From: Pseudomonas sp. Irchel 3H7
GTDB lineage: Bacteria > Pseudomonadota > Gammaproteobacteria > Pseudomonadales > Pseudomonadaceae
NCBI RefSeq assembly: GCF_900187605.1
Contig: NZ_FYEA01000018.1
Coordinates: 1-64,000, forward strand
Length of the DNA stretch: 64,000 nucleotides
Direction of reading: 5' to 3'
Position 1 is the stretch's first letter; the number at the start of each line of letters is the position of its first letter. The notes under the pieces were generated by a model that was not told the origin of the DNA, searched no databases, and worked only from the letters and a program-made list of their open reading frames with translations. The translations under genes and the position numbers were made by a program. Positions 1 through 9,045 of the stretch are shown here, piece by piece.

Positions 1-890
1 AAGCCTGCCCCTTCTACTACCAACTCGACCACCTCGGCACCCCGCAGGAACTCACCGACTACAGCGGCGACATCGTCTGGTCCGCGCAATACGACGCCTA
101 CGGCAAAATCGCCGCACTGACCTTGGCCGGCGAGGATTACCTGAACCAGCCGCTGCGCTTTCAGGGGCAGTACTTCGATGCGGAAAGTGGGCTGCATTAC
201 AACCGCCATCGGTATTACGACCCGAGGCTGGGGCGGTATCTGACGCCGGATCCGATCAAGTTGGCCGGTGGGTTGAATCAGTACCAGTACGTGCCGAACC
301 CGACGGGGTGGGTGGATCCGTTGGGGTTGAGCTCTAACTGTCCGCCGCCGAATAAGCCTGGGTGTGAGGCGCCGGGTGGGATTGGTGGCGCTAAGGTAGA
401 AGAGGGTGAGCCAGCGCTGCCAAAGATGACGGCGCAGGAGCGGAGGGCGAGGATTGATGAACTAGCCGAGGAAAATGCTTATAGGCGTTTGGATGAAATG
501 GAGAAGTCCACACCGGGCGCACATTTTTTAGAGAAGCACGGCAAGCAGACCACGCTGGCTTCTCAGCGGGAACGTTCAATCACAGGAACAAATCCTACAA
601 CCGGCATTATTGAGGTTTATACCAACGGGAAAAAAGCTGGAGAACCAAAAATACCCAGTGCGGCCACCCATTTTCTTAGTCATCGAGACCAGTTGAACGC
701 CATACATCGTGCTCAACTGATTTTCAGGCGGAATGGGATAATAGCTTCAAGAGAACCGATGAATATGGGCAAGATTGTTGGTGAGGGATATGAACGAGGA
801 GGAGTTAATTATGGGCAGCAGACACATGCGATAGTTATCCTAAATGGTTCTGCTAAGCCTATAACTTCCTATACGGAGTTTATGGAATGA
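1..890 (+). CDS. RHS repeat protein, C-terminal part with variable toxin domain (5' truncated by window)
   Basis: The reading frame is open from the window edge (frame of base 3), so this is the 3' end of a much longer gene. Upstream residues YYQLDHLGTPQELTD and the later RYYDPRLGRYLTPDPI and DPLGL motifs are the RHS core and its C-terminal boundary. In polymorphic toxins the core encapsulates a toxin that starts after DPLGL. The following roughly 185 residues are the variable tip. They contain HFLEKHG, a QRER stretch, THFLS and a final ITSYTEF. This arrangement loosely recalls the RNase A-like CdiA-CT fold (two spaced His, G-Y-RGG, terminal T-S/A-Y), but I cannot confirm that. Codon use becomes AT-richer in the tip, as expected for swapped toxin cassettes. 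Delivery (T6SS or other) is not visible here. Confidence 0.85.
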   Translation, partial: ACPFYYQLDHLGTPQELTDYSGDIVWSAQYDAYGKIAALTLAGEDYLNQPLRFQGQYFDAESGLHYNRHRYYDPRLGRYLTPDPIKLAGGLNQYQYVPNPTGWVDPLGLSSNCPPPNKPGCEAPGGIGGAKVEEGEPALPKMTAQERRARIDELAEENAYRRLDEMEKSTPGAHFLEKHGKQTTLASQRERSITGTNPTTGIIEVYTNGKKAGEPKIPSAATHFLSHRDQLNAIHRAQLIFRRNGIIASREPMNMGKIVGEGYERGGVNYGQQTHAIVILNGSAKPITSYTEFME

Positions 891-1246
891 AACGTAAGCC
901 TGAATATTTTGTTTTGCGCGGGTTACTTTTTCTATTTGATATAGAAAACAGTCATGATGATGCTCGTGAAAAGATCATCGTTTCGAAGAATGTGAACGAC
1001 GAGAAAGAGCTTGCTGAACTGTTTGATATTCTCATGAAACCTGAGTTTCTTTCTTACAGCGCTCAAGAGCGCGAGTGGTGTATCGAAACGTTAGAGCACT
1101 ATCTGGGAGTTGGTGATAGTTTTGATGCTGTATTCAAAAAGATCACTACCTATTTTGATGATGATGTAAAGGATCAGCGTCAGTTTATGCAGGTGTTGTT
1201 AAGTTGTTTGTTGAGCTATCACGTTGACGACTCAAGGATGGGATAA
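887..1246 (+). CDS. Candidate immunity protein for the RHS toxin
   Basis: The ATG overlaps the stop codon of the RHS gene (ATGA), so the two are translationally coupled. A small gene directly after an RHS toxin tip is typically its cognate immunity gene. The 119-residue product is acidic and predicted soluble, with no signal peptide, as expected of a cytoplasmic inhibitor of a basic nuclease-type toxin. I recognise no family. Base composition is AT-rich like the toxin tip and unlike the neighbouring EAL gene, which supports acquisition as a toxin-immunity cassette. Role is inferred from position only. Confidence 0.7.
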   Translation: MKRKPEYFVLRGLLFLFDIENSHDDAREKIIVSKNVNDEKELAELFDILMKPEFLSYSAQEREWCIETLEHYLGVGDSFDAVFKKITTYFDDDVKDQRQFMQVLLSCLLSYHVDDSRMG

Positions 1247-1314
1247 ATACCAAAAAATTAAACTGATTGAACTGAGTTCTGCGAGGGCATGCCCGCTTCC
1301 ACAGGGGGGGCGAG

Positions 1315-3105
1315 TCAGCGTTGTCCAATTAGCTGCGGTGCATGAACATCGGTAGCGGCGAGACTGTCAATCACATGCACGCTATACCCCGGAACATTCT
1401 TCGCATGATGTTTCGCCTGCGATGCCATTTCCGCGAGTTGGCTGGCATCGAGGTGTGCGCAGGCTTCGGGCTGTAGATGCACGACACCGATTGAAAGCGA
1501 CAACAGCGGAAACTCCTGCCGCACTCCCTGGCGATTCGGTGCGATAAAGCATCCAGCTTCAAGATGTTCCGTACGGTAGAAACGTCGGCATTGGCTCTGA
1601 AAGTCATCAAGCAGTTGATTGATGCGTTTGCGCCACTCTTCAGGGCCGAGGACAAGCAGAAAGTCGTCGCCGCCAATATGGCCGACAAAGTCGCGGGACG
1701 GATCTACCCGCTCGTTGAGGCATTGCGCCAGGCACAGCAAAACTTCATCACCACGCCCGTAGCCATAGATATCGTTGAAGGGTTTGAAACTGTCGATGTC
1801 GACATAGCAGATGACCGACTCGCGCCCTTGCTGCAGCAACCGCGTCAGGCATTGCTGAATCGGCACATTACCCGGTAGCAAGGTCAGCGGGTTGGCATAA
1901 CGAGCCTGTTGAATTTTCAGCTCGGTAATCAGTTTGAGCACGTCGATCACCCGGCCAAGACCCAGGTAGCCACCGTTGAGGGTGATGATGAAGTCTTCTT
2001 CGATGCGTTGCCGCGCGCGGCTGGTGATCAGGCGGCTGACCTGTTGCAGCGACTGGCTCATTTCCACCGCGAGGAAGTCGTCGTTCATCAAGCGGCTGAT
2101 CGGTTTGCGTGCGAACAGGTCGGTGGCGAACGGTTTGAGCAGGGCATCCGATAACGAGTGGCGGTGGACGATGCCGCAGGGTTGGCCTTGTTCGTCGAGT
2201 ACCGCCAGTGAGTTGAGGTTGGCCTGGCGGCGGAAGGCTTCCAGCACGGTGGCGGTGGGGGTGTCGCGATGCACGGCCGGTTGGTCGTTGAGCAGGGCGC
2301 TGAGGTCACTGCCTTCGTCGTTCAGCGCAACGCTGCTGCTGTCGTGCTTGGGCATCAAGGCGCGGGCATCGCGCGGTGGGTGTTCTTGGGGGCGGCCAAG
2401 CAGGTAGCCCTGCACCAGATCGACGCCCATTTCCGTCAGCACCGCGAGTTCTTCCGGCAACTCGATGCCTTCGGCGATGACTTGTGCGCGTGAGGCTTTG
2501 GCGATTTGCAGGATCGAGCCGACGAACTCGCGCTTCAACGCATCTTGATGAATGCCATCGATGAAGTGCCGATCGATCTTCACATAATCCGGGCGCAGTT
2601 CCGACCATAACCGCAAGCTCGAATAGCCGGCACCGAGATCATCCAGCGCAATGGAAAAACCCATGGCCCGATAGTGATGCAAGGCGGTTTGCAGCAACTG
2701 AAAATCGTCGATGGGCGTCTGTTCAGTCAGCTCGATCACTACCTGACTGGGCGGAATGCCGAAATCCTGCAGCAACTGCAACGTGCGCCCCGGTTGATGG
2801 GCGGCTTCAAGCAAGGATTCCGGCGAGACGTTGAGAAACAGTTTGCCCGGCAGTTGCTGCTCGTTGAAGCGGCGGCAAGCGCTCTGGCGGCAGGCGATCT
2901 CGAGTTCGCTCAAACGCCCGGCCTGACGGGCCACGGCGAACAGCGCGATGGGCGAGTGAAGAGGGCTGTTGGACGGGCCGCGCGTGAGGGCTTCGTAGCC
3001 GAGAATGCGCCGTTCGGAGAGAGAGATGATCGGTTGGAACAGGCTGTGTAATCCGCTTTGAGTCAGGATCGAGCTCAAGGCACTCAGCTGTTCGGTCGTG
3101 GTCAT
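1315..3105 (-). CDS. EAL - CBS pair - GGDEF cyclic-di-GMP signalling protein
   Basis: A 596-residue cytoplasmic protein with an N-terminal EAL phosphodiesterase domain (about 15-245), a CBS-pair region (about 275-395) and a C-terminal GGDEF domain (about 405-575). The EAL catalytic set appears complete: E38-A-L, N92 in LNVSP, E125, D155-D156, K176 in VKID, E212 and Q232. The GGDEF signature reads GGDDF (478-482), a conservative change that leaves cyclase activity uncertain. The likely role is turnover of cyclic-di-GMP gated by a ligand, perhaps a nucleotide, bound by the CBS pair. No transmembrane segment is seen. It is transcribed in the same direction as prc but lies beyond the prc terminator, so it probably has its own promoter. 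Confidence 0.93.
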   Translation of the reverse strand: MTTTEQLSALSSILTQSGLHSLFQPIISLSERRILGYEALTRGPSNSPLHSPIALFAVARQAGRLSELEIACRQSACRRFNEQQLPGKLFLNVSPESLLEAAHQPGRTLQLLQDFGIPPSQVVIELTEQTPIDDFQLLQTALHHYRAMGFSIALDDLGAGYSSLRLWSELRPDYVKIDRHFIDGIHQDALKREFVGSILQIAKASRAQVIAEGIELPEELAVLTEMGVDLVQGYLLGRPQEHPPRDARALMPKHDSSSVALNDEGSDLSALLNDQPAVHRDTPTATVLEAFRRQANLNSLAVLDEQGQPCGIVHRHSLSDALLKPFATDLFARKPISRLMNDDFLAVEMSQSLQQVSRLITSRARQRIEEDFIITLNGGYLGLGRVIDVLKLITELKIQQARYANPLTLLPGNVPIQQCLTRLLQQGRESVICYVDIDSFKPFNDIYGYGRGDEVLLCLAQCLNERVDPSRDFVGHIGGDDFLLVLGPEEWRKRINQLLDDFQSQCRRFYRTEHLEAGCFIAPNRQGVRQEFPLLSLSIGVVHLQPEACAHLDASQLAEMASQAKHHAKNVPGYSVHVIDSLAATDVHAPQLIGQR

Positions 3106-3120
3106 GGCTATCTCTGGCGA

Positions 3121-3176
3121 TAAAAAAAGGACTGGGAGCGCTCTCGATGAAGAGAGTGGCTCCCAGTCCTTTATTG
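3121..3176 (-). terminator. Rho-independent terminator of prc
   Basis: An 11-bp perfect stem (3129-3139 with 3159-3169, arms GGACTGGGAGC/GCTCCCAGTCC) is followed on the minus strand by a run of seven U. It lies about 70 bp after the prc stop and before the EAL/GGDEF gene. Confidence 0.85.
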
Positions 3177-3239
3177 CACGACAGAATGATGACTGTTTGA
3201 TGACGATCCGGGGATCGTCAGCATTAAATTGCCATCACC

Positions 3240-5324
3240 TTACTTCTTGGCCACCTGATTGCTCAGCTTCAGGTAATCCAGCAGTACTCGCCCGGTTTCG
3301 CTCAGGTAGGCATCGTCTTCTGGTTTGACCTTGTCCGGCTCGGCGGCCGCGAGGGCGTCGTCGTCTTCTTTCTTCAGCTCTTTGAGCGGCTCTTCGCCTT
3401 TGGCTTTGCGACGGATGTTTTCCATGGCCAGTTGCTTGGCGTCGATATCGGTGTGTTGCGCGCGACGCTCGGCTTCGTTAAGGCTGACGGTTTTTTCTTC
3501 CATCAGTTTCTGCGCCAGGGCCAGCTTGTCACGGATGAACACGAACTCGGCATCTTTGGCGGTGCGTGTGTCATGTTCGGACTTGAGCTGCGCCAGGTAC
3601 GGCTTGAACGGATCGGCCGCCGGTTTGATTGCCGCGCGGATGGTGTCCCACGGCATGGCTTCCGGCAGTGCGCTCTCGCCGATTTCCTTGGTGTCGATCA
3701 ACGACGGGTAGTCGATGTCCGGCAACACGCCCTGATGCTGGGTGCTCTGACCGGAAACCCGGTAGAACTTGGCCAGGGTCAGTTTCAGTTCGCCATGGTT
3801 CAACGGCTGAATGGTCTGCACGGTGCCCTTACCGAAGGTCTGGCCACCGATGATCAGCGCGCGGTGGTAGTCCTGCATGGCGCCGGCGAAGATCTCCGAA
3901 GCCGAGGCGGACAAGCGGTTGACCAAGAGTGCCATCGGGCCTTTGTAGAACGCGCCCGGGTTTTCATCTTCGAGTACGTCGACACGGCCATCGGCATTAC
4001 GTACGAGTACGGTCGGGCCTTTGTCGATGAACAGGCTGGTCAGCTCGGTGGCTTCCTGCAGGGAACCGCCGCCGTTGTTGCGCAGATCGATGACCACGCC
4101 GTCGACTTTGTCTTTCTGCAGCTCGGTGAGCAGCTTCTTGACGTCGCGAGTGGTGCTCTTGTAGTCCGGATCACCGGCACGGAACGCCTTGAAGTCGAGG
4201 TAGAAGGCTGGAATCTCGATGACGCCGAGTTTGTAGTCCTTGCCGTCCTGTTTCAGGTTGAGCACGGACTTCTTCACCGCCTGGTCTTCGAGCTTCACCG
4301 CTTCACGGGTGATCGGCACGATCTTGGTGGTCTGGTCGTTCGGTGCATTGCTCGCCGGAATCACCTCCAGACGCACCACGGTGCCTTTCGGACCACGGAT
4401 CAGCTTGACCACTTCATCCAGACGCCAGCCGACCACGTCGACCATTTCTTTGTTGCCTTGGGCAACGCCGATGATCTTGTCAGCCGGGGCGACCTGTTTG
4501 GTCTTGTCGGCCGGGCCTGCCGGCACCAGACGCACGACTTTCACCTGGTCGTTGTCGCTCTGCAACACGGCACCGATGCCCTCGAGGGACAGGCTCATGT
4601 TGATGTCGAAGTTTTCCGCGTTATCCGGCGACAGATAGTTGGTGTGCGGATCGTACGACATGGCGAAGGTGTTGATATACGCCTGGAAGATGTCTTCCGG
4701 ACGGGTCTGGTCCAGGCGCGCCAGCTGGTTCTTGTAGCGCTTGGTCAGGGTTTCCTGAATCTGCTTCGGCTCTTTGCCGGCGATCTTCTGGCGCAGGACT
4801 TCGTCCTTGACGCGTTTGCGCCACAGGTCATCCAGCTCTGCGGTGGATTTCAGCCAAGGGGCGTCCTTGCGATCGATCAGCAAGGTCTCCTTGGTGTTGA
4901 AATCCATCTTGTCGACGCCTTTGTTCAGCTCGGCAAGGGCGAAGTCCAGACGCGCCTTGACGCGGTCCAGGTAGCGCTTGTAGATGGTGAACCCGGCGTT
5001 GAGGTCGCCGCTTTTGAGGAAGTCGTCGAACTGGGTCTTCCACTTGTCGAACTCGGCGATGTCGCTGGCCATGAAGTAGCTGCGCGACGGATCCAGCAGC
5101 TTTATGTAGCTGTCGTAGATGATCACCGAGCGGGCATCGTCAAGCGGCGGCTTGCTGTAGTGGTGACGCTTGAGCAACTCGACGACGTTCAGACTGGCGA
5201 TGACTTCATCGCGATCAGGCTGCAATTTGTCCCAGCTGTTGGCTGCGAATGTATTGCCCGACACCGGCAACAAACCGATACCGATGAAAAGAGCGAGGGC
5301 GGTGCTGGGGAGCAAATGCTTCAT
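3240..5324 (-). CDS. prc: Carboxy-terminal processing (tail-specific) protease Prc/AlgO
   Basis: Periplasmic S41 serine protease that degrades proteins from nonpolar C-termini. In P. aeruginosa the orthologue AlgO feeds RseP/MucA regulated proteolysis. The chosen start gives MKHLLPSTALALFIGIG, a signal peptide; an upstream in-frame start adds 11 residues and is less likely. Counting from that longer start, a PDZ domain spans about 240-335. The catalytic serine lies in SASASE (S485), with D496 and K510 (FGKGTVQ) at the same spacing as E. coli Tsp. The length of about 694 residues fits the long gamma-proteobacterial Prc type. The C-terminal tail is Lys/Glu-rich, as in Tsp. Confidence 0.95.
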   Translation of the reverse strand: MKHLLPSTALALFIGIGLLPVSGNTFAANSWDKLQPDRDEVIASLNVVELLKRHHYSKPPLDDARSVIIYDSYIKLLDPSRSYFMASDIAEFDKWKTQFDDFLKSGDLNAGFTIYKRYLDRVKARLDFALAELNKGVDKMDFNTKETLLIDRKDAPWLKSTAELDDLWRKRVKDEVLRQKIAGKEPKQIQETLTKRYKNQLARLDQTRPEDIFQAYINTFAMSYDPHTNYLSPDNAENFDINMSLSLEGIGAVLQSDNDQVKVVRLVPAGPADKTKQVAPADKIIGVAQGNKEMVDVVGWRLDEVVKLIRGPKGTVVRLEVIPASNAPNDQTTKIVPITREAVKLEDQAVKKSVLNLKQDGKDYKLGVIEIPAFYLDFKAFRAGDPDYKSTTRDVKKLLTELQKDKVDGVVIDLRNNGGGSLQEATELTSLFIDKGPTVLVRNADGRVDVLEDENPGAFYKGPMALLVNRLSASASEIFAGAMQDYHRALIIGGQTFGKGTVQTIQPLNHGELKLTLAKFYRVSGQSTQHQGVLPDIDYPSLIDTKEIGESALPEAMPWDTIRAAIKPAADPFKPYLAQLKSEHDTRTAKDAEFVFIRDKLALAQKLMEEKTVSLNEAERRAQHTDIDAKQLAMENIRRKAKGEEPLKELKKEDDDALAAAEPDKVKPEDDAYLSETGRVLLDYLKLSNQVAKK

Positions 5325-5410
5325 GCTGATTCGACGCGGGGACAATTGATAACGCATATTAGGCCGTCTTTGAAGTCGCCGGTTCTACGAGAGCCGGTCG
5401 CATAATGCAA

Positions 5411-5436
5411 AAAGCCCGGCGCTACAGCTTCGGGCT
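5411..5436 (-). promoter_or_regulatory. Hairpin with U tract in the prc leader
   Basis: On the minus strand AGCCCG and CGGGCT (6 bp, 14-nt loop) are followed by UUUUU, about 90 bp upstream of the prc start codon. It resembles a small intrinsic terminator or attenuator but has no minus-strand gene immediately upstream to terminate. Function is unproven. Confidence 0.35.
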
Positions 5437-5462
5437 CAGTCCAGACTCACTATGGAGGCACT

Positions 5463-6425
5463 GTGAAGGCATTGCAAGGCGTTGACGGTCAAGTGGCATG
5501 GGTTGAAGAGCCGAGTCCTACGTGTGATGTAGGACAAGTCCGCATCCGAGTGGCGGCAGCGGGCCTCAATCGCGCCGATTTATTACAGAAAGCAGGGCTT
5601 TATCCGCCACCGCCAGGGGCCAGCCAAGTGCTCGGTCTTGAGTGTTCCGGGGTGATCAGCGAGGTCGGCGCGGGCAGTGCGTGGCAGGTCGGCGATCGGG
5701 TTTGCGCCTTGCTGGCCGGGGGTGGCATGGCCGAAGAGGTGGTCGTCGACGGGCGGCACGTGCTGCCGGTTCCCGAAGGCGTCTCGCTGATTGAGGCGGC
5801 CGCATTGCCCGAGGTTTATGCAACAGTCTGGCTGAATGTGTTTCAACTTGCGGCGCTCAAACCGGGTGAGAAAGTTCTCTTGCACGCCGGCGCAAGTGGA
5901 ATCGGTTCAGCCGCGATTCAGTTGTGCAAGGCGTTTGGCAATCCATGTTGGGTCAGCGTCGGTTCGGCTGAGCGTTTGGCCTACTGTGAAGCGCTGGGTG
6001 CACAGGGCGGGGTGGTGCGCACCGATGATCTGGAGAGCCTGCGCGATTTTGGGCCGTTCAACGTGATTCTCGACCCGGTCGGCGGTAATTATTCGGCGCT
6101 GAACCTGAAGCTGATGGCGCTGGATGGACGCTGGGTGTTGATCGGTTTGATGGGCGGGCGTGAGGCGAAGCTGGATCTGGCGCAGGTGTTGGCCAAGCGT
6201 GTGCAACTGCTGGGCTCGACGTTGCGCAGTCGTGACGATCAGTTCAAGGCGGATCTGTTGAGTGATCTGGGTCAGCAGGTGTGGCCGTTGTTTGCTGAGG
6301 GGCGCTTGAGTCCGCAGTTGGCCAAGGCGTTTGCGGTGAAGGATGCCGAGGCGGCGTTTGCGGAGTTGGCGAGTAATACGGTGGCGGGCAAACTGGTATT
6401 GGTGATTGACGAAAGTCTGAGCTGA
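5463..6425 (+). CDS. NAD(P)H-quinone oxidoreductase, PIG3-type zinc-independent MDR family
   Basis: A medium-chain dehydrogenase/reductase of 320 residues. The N-terminal GroES-like domain contains NRADLLQKAGLYPPPPG, typical of the PIG3 (TP53I3)/QOR subfamily. The Rossmann region holds HAGASGIGSA at 141-150 for NADPH binding. The zinc-ligand cysteines of alcohol dehydrogenases are absent, so a quinone or enal reductase is expected. The start is GTG at 5463, fixed by a GGAGG at 5454-5458. It is divergent from prc. PAO1 has a similar oxidoreductase next to algO. Confidence 0.9.
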   Translation: MKALQGVDGQVAWVEEPSPTCDVGQVRIRVAAAGLNRADLLQKAGLYPPPPGASQVLGLECSGVISEVGAGSAWQVGDRVCALLAGGGMAEEVVVDGRHVLPVPEGVSLIEAAALPEVYATVWLNVFQLAALKPGEKVLLHAGASGIGSAAIQLCKAFGNPCWVSVGSAERLAYCEALGAQGGVVRTDDLESLRDFGPFNVILDPVGGNYSALNLKLMALDGRWVLIGLMGGREAKLDLAQVLAKRVQLLGSTLRSRDDQFKADLLSDLGQQVWPLFAEGRLSPQLAKAFAVKDAEAAFAELASNTVAGKLVLVIDESLS

Positions 6426-6439
6426 GATCAAGGCAAAAA

Positions 6440-6480
6440 GCCCCTCACCCTAACCCTCTCCCAAAGGGAGAGGGGACTGA
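6440..6480. repeat. Dispersed CCCTCACCCTAACCCTCTCCC repeat hairpin
   Basis: A 9-bp perfect stem (6454-6462 CCCTCTCCC with 6466-6474 GGGAGAGGG, loop AAA) within a sequence that recurs in many Pseudomonas genomes. It lies just after the oxidoreductase stop and may act as its transcription or mRNA 3' end. Confidence 0.6.
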
Positions 6481-6570
6481 CCGGGTTGTTCTACCGGGCT
6501 ACATCGACCTGATGCATCGGGTCGAACTCAGGTTTGGAATATCAGCCTGCCTGTGCAGATTAAATCTTTG

Positions 6571-7224
6571 TCATTTCCAGAGATGGATTGGCCAGTTGGC
6601 CTTTTCGGCATGTTCCAGCAGCACCGGGTCCGGATTCACCACGTGCGGGAAATCCACCTTCAGCAACAACGGCAAATCATTACGCGAGTCGGAATAGAAA
6701 CTCGCACCTTCCAGGTTCTCTTCTTCAGCATCCAGCCATTCCAGCAAGCGGGTGATCTTGCCTTCGCGGTAGGTCAGGGTGCCAACGGTATGCCCACTGT
6801 AAACGCCATGGGCGACTTCCAGTTCAATCCCCAGAATTTCATCAATGCCCAATCGATCGGCAATCGGTCTGACCAGGTGCGTCCCCGACGCCGAAATCAC
6901 CAGAATGCGGTCGCCGGCCTTGCGGTGGGCGGCGATGGTTTTGGTCGCGTCGCTGAAGATGATCGGTTCAATGAAGTCTTCCACCCACGGGCCAACCAGA
7001 TGCTCGACTTCTTCCGGTGTGCGGCCGATGAGCGGTTCCAGGCTGAATTCCATGTAATCTTCCATGCGCAATTTGCCATGGCTGTAGGCGTCCATCAGTT
7101 CGTTGTTCTTGCGCATGAACGATTCAGGATCGACCCAGCCCAGGCGCCCCATCTGCTCGCTCCAGAGGGTGGCGCAGTCGCCGTGGATCAAGGTTTCGTC
7201 CAGATCAAAAATTGCCAGAGCCAT
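6571..7224 (-). CDS. HAD-IB family phosphatase (SerB-like)
   Basis: A 217-residue cytosolic haloacid dehalogenase-type hydrolase. Motif I is DLDET (7-11), the motif II serine is at S111 (SASG), the motif III lysine is near K156 and motif IV is DSRND (179-183). Size and cap position match subfamily IB (phosphoserine/histidinol phosphatase-like). It is the last gene of a leftward cluster with an ABC importer and an alkaline-phosphatase-fold enzyme, so it probably dephosphorylates a product of the imported organophosphorus compound. The substrate cannot be read from the sequence. Confidence 0.85.
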   Translation of the reverse strand: MALAIFDLDETLIHGDCATLWSEQMGRLGWVDPESFMRKNNELMDAYSHGKLRMEDYMEFSLEPLIGRTPEEVEHLVGPWVEDFIEPIIFSDATKTIAAHRKAGDRILVISASGTHLVRPIADRLGIDEILGIELEVAHGVYSGHTVGTLTYREGKITRLLEWLDAEEENLEGASFYSDSRNDLPLLLKVDFPHVVNPDPVLLEHAEKANWPIHLWK

Positions 7225-7258
7225 CAGTGCAGTTCTCTCTTCAACGTCAGCAAAGTCA

Positions 7259-8248
7259 TCAGGCTACCTCACACAGGGCCGTCGGATCGATGGAAAGCGC
7301 CAGACGCTGACCGTCGGGATGCAGATCGGCCGCCGAGCGGTTGAGCACATCCACCACCAGTTCCACGCCCCGCGCTTCGATGCGGTAACGGATGACGTTG
7401 CCGAGCAGACTGTGGCTGCGGATCTGCGCGTCGAGTTCGCCTTCCAGGCTCAGCTCGATGGCTTCCGGGCGAATCGCGATGCGGTGGTTGATCGGGCGCT
7501 GCAACAGCTTTGATGCGTCGTCGGCATCGAGCAGGTTGTAGTTGCCGATGAAGCCAGCGGCGAACACATCGACGGGGGCGGTGTACAGGGTTTCGGCATC
7601 GCCGCTTTGTACGATTTTTCCCTGATTCATCAGGAAAATGCGATCAGACATCGTCAGCGCTTCTTCCTGATCGTGGGTGACGAAAATCGTCGTCAGGCCG
7701 AGTTCGCGTTGAATCTGACGGATCTGTTCGCGCAGGTGTTTACGAATCCGTGCGTCGAGCGCCGACAGCGGCTCGTCCAGCAGCAACAGACGCGGACGCG
7801 TGACCAGCGAACGGGCGAGGGCAACCCGCTGGCATTGACCACCGGACAACTGATGCGGATAGCGGCTGGCGAAGTCGTTCAGTTCAACCAGTTTCAACAC
7901 CTCGGAAACGCGTTTATGGCTGTCGTCGGCATTGACCTTCTGCATGCGCAAACCGAAGGCAACGTTCTGTTCCACGGTCATGTTGGGGAACAGCGCATAG
8001 CTCTGAAACACCATGCCGATCCCGCGTTTCTGCGGACTCAACGGCACGATATCGACGCCATCAAGGAGGATCTTGCCGCCATCGACCGGTGTCAGGCCGG
8101 CGATGCAACGCAGCAGTGTGGATTTGCCGCAACCGGAGGGGCCGAGCAGGGTGACGAATTCACCCTTGTTGATTTCGCAGTCGATGTCGCTGAACACGGT
8201 CGTGCCGGCGTAGCTTTTCTGCAGGTGTTGGACGCTGACATAGCTCAT
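7259..8248 (-). CDS. ABC transporter ATP-binding protein (PotA/PhnT-like)
   Basis: Importer ATPase of 329 residues: Walker A GPSGCGKST (36-44), signature LSGGQ (134-138), Walker B LLLLDEP (154-160), H-loop in VTHDQEEA, and a C-terminal TOBE-like regulatory region from about 240. The MOI/Fe3+-spermidine-2-aminoethylphosphonate type is indicated by the TOBE domain and two separate permeases. Its ATG overlaps the stop of the upstream permease gene (4 bp), so it is co-translated. Confidence 0.93.
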   Translation of the reverse strand: MSYVSVQHLQKSYAGTTVFSDIDCEINKGEFVTLLGPSGCGKSTLLRCIAGLTPVDGGKILLDGVDIVPLSPQKRGIGMVFQSYALFPNMTVEQNVAFGLRMQKVNADDSHKRVSEVLKLVELNDFASRYPHQLSGGQCQRVALARSLVTRPRLLLLDEPLSALDARIRKHLREQIRQIQRELGLTTIFVTHDQEEALTMSDRIFLMNQGKIVQSGDAETLYTAPVDVFAAGFIGNYNLLDADDASKLLQRPINHRIAIRPEAIELSLEGELDAQIRSHSLLGNVIRYRIEARGVELVVDVLNRSAADLHPDGQRLALSIDPTALCEVA

Positions 8249-9045
8249 TCGCTTTTGTCCTTGTTCAAGATGTTGGCGATCCAGGTCAGGACCAGCACGA
8301 AAAAGAAATACGAGATGACCAGCGCACTGGTGAAGTGACCGCTGCTGTTGCGCATGTTGTTCAGATAAACCTGCAGGGTTTCGTAGCGCGTGCCGACCAG
8401 AATGTTGGCAAAGACGAACTCACCGAACAGGAACGAGAATGACAGCAGCAACGCGACCATCAGGCCTTTGCGCAGATTCGGCAGCACCACCAGAAACGCC
8501 GCTTGAAAGGTGCTGGCGCCAAGCAGTTGCGCAGCGTCCATCAGGTCGCGCAGGTTGATCGCTTGCAGGTTGTTGGTGATCGCCCGGTACATGAACGGCA
8601 GCGCCACGGTGAAGTAGCAGCCGATCAGAATCCACGGTGTACCGACCATGGCCATCGGCCCGGAACCGTAAAGTTGCAACAGTCCCACCGACGACACCAC
8701 CGGCGGCACCGCGAAGGGCAGCAGGATAAGGATGTTCATCAGCGCATCGAGTTTCGGAAAGTGGTAATGCACGACGAACAGCAGCGGCAGGATCAGCACG
8801 ACTGAAAGCACCAGCGCGCCAACGCAGACCAGCAATGACTGGCCGAAGGCGTGCAGGAAACGCGGATCGCTCCACAACTGGATGTACCACTTGAAGGTGA
8901 AACCGCTGGGCAGGATGGTCGCTGACCAACTGCTGGCGATCGAATAGACCAGCGTGCCCACGAGTGGCAGCAAGAGGATGGCGAACAACAGATAAACCAC
9001 GACGCGGTGGTAGAGGCCGGCCGGGTCGGATTCAGCGCGAGACAT
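8245..9045 (-). CDS. ABC transporter permease (PotC/CysW type)
   Basis: A 266-residue inner-membrane permease with about six hydrophobic helices and the BPD_transp_1 EAA-loop region (about 165-195, around LLGASTFQAAFLVVLP). A GGAG precedes the ATG at 9045. The gene overlaps the other permease by 14 bp and the ATPase by 4 bp, so the three form one translational unit. It should be one half of the importer channel. Confidence 0.92.
   Translation of the reverse strand: MSRAESDPAGLYHRVVVYLLFAILLLPLVGTLVYSIASSWSATILPSGFTFKWYIQLWSDPRFLHAFGQSLLVCVGALVLSVVLILPLLFVVHYHFPKLDALMNILILLPFAVPPVVSSVGLLQLYGSGPMAMVGTPWILIGCYFTVALPFMYRAITNNLQAINLRDLMDAAQLLGASTFQAAFLVVLPNLRKGLMVALLLSFSFLFGEFVFANILVGTRYETLQVYLNNMRNSSGHFTSALVISYFFFVLVLTWIANILNKDKSE

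Noticed and set aside
3432..5405. 657-codon open frame on the plus strand antisense to prc
   Set aside because: It mirrors the prc coding strand. prc has a signal peptide, catalytic motifs and a terminator; the antisense frame has none and its composition is that of a GC-rich shadow.
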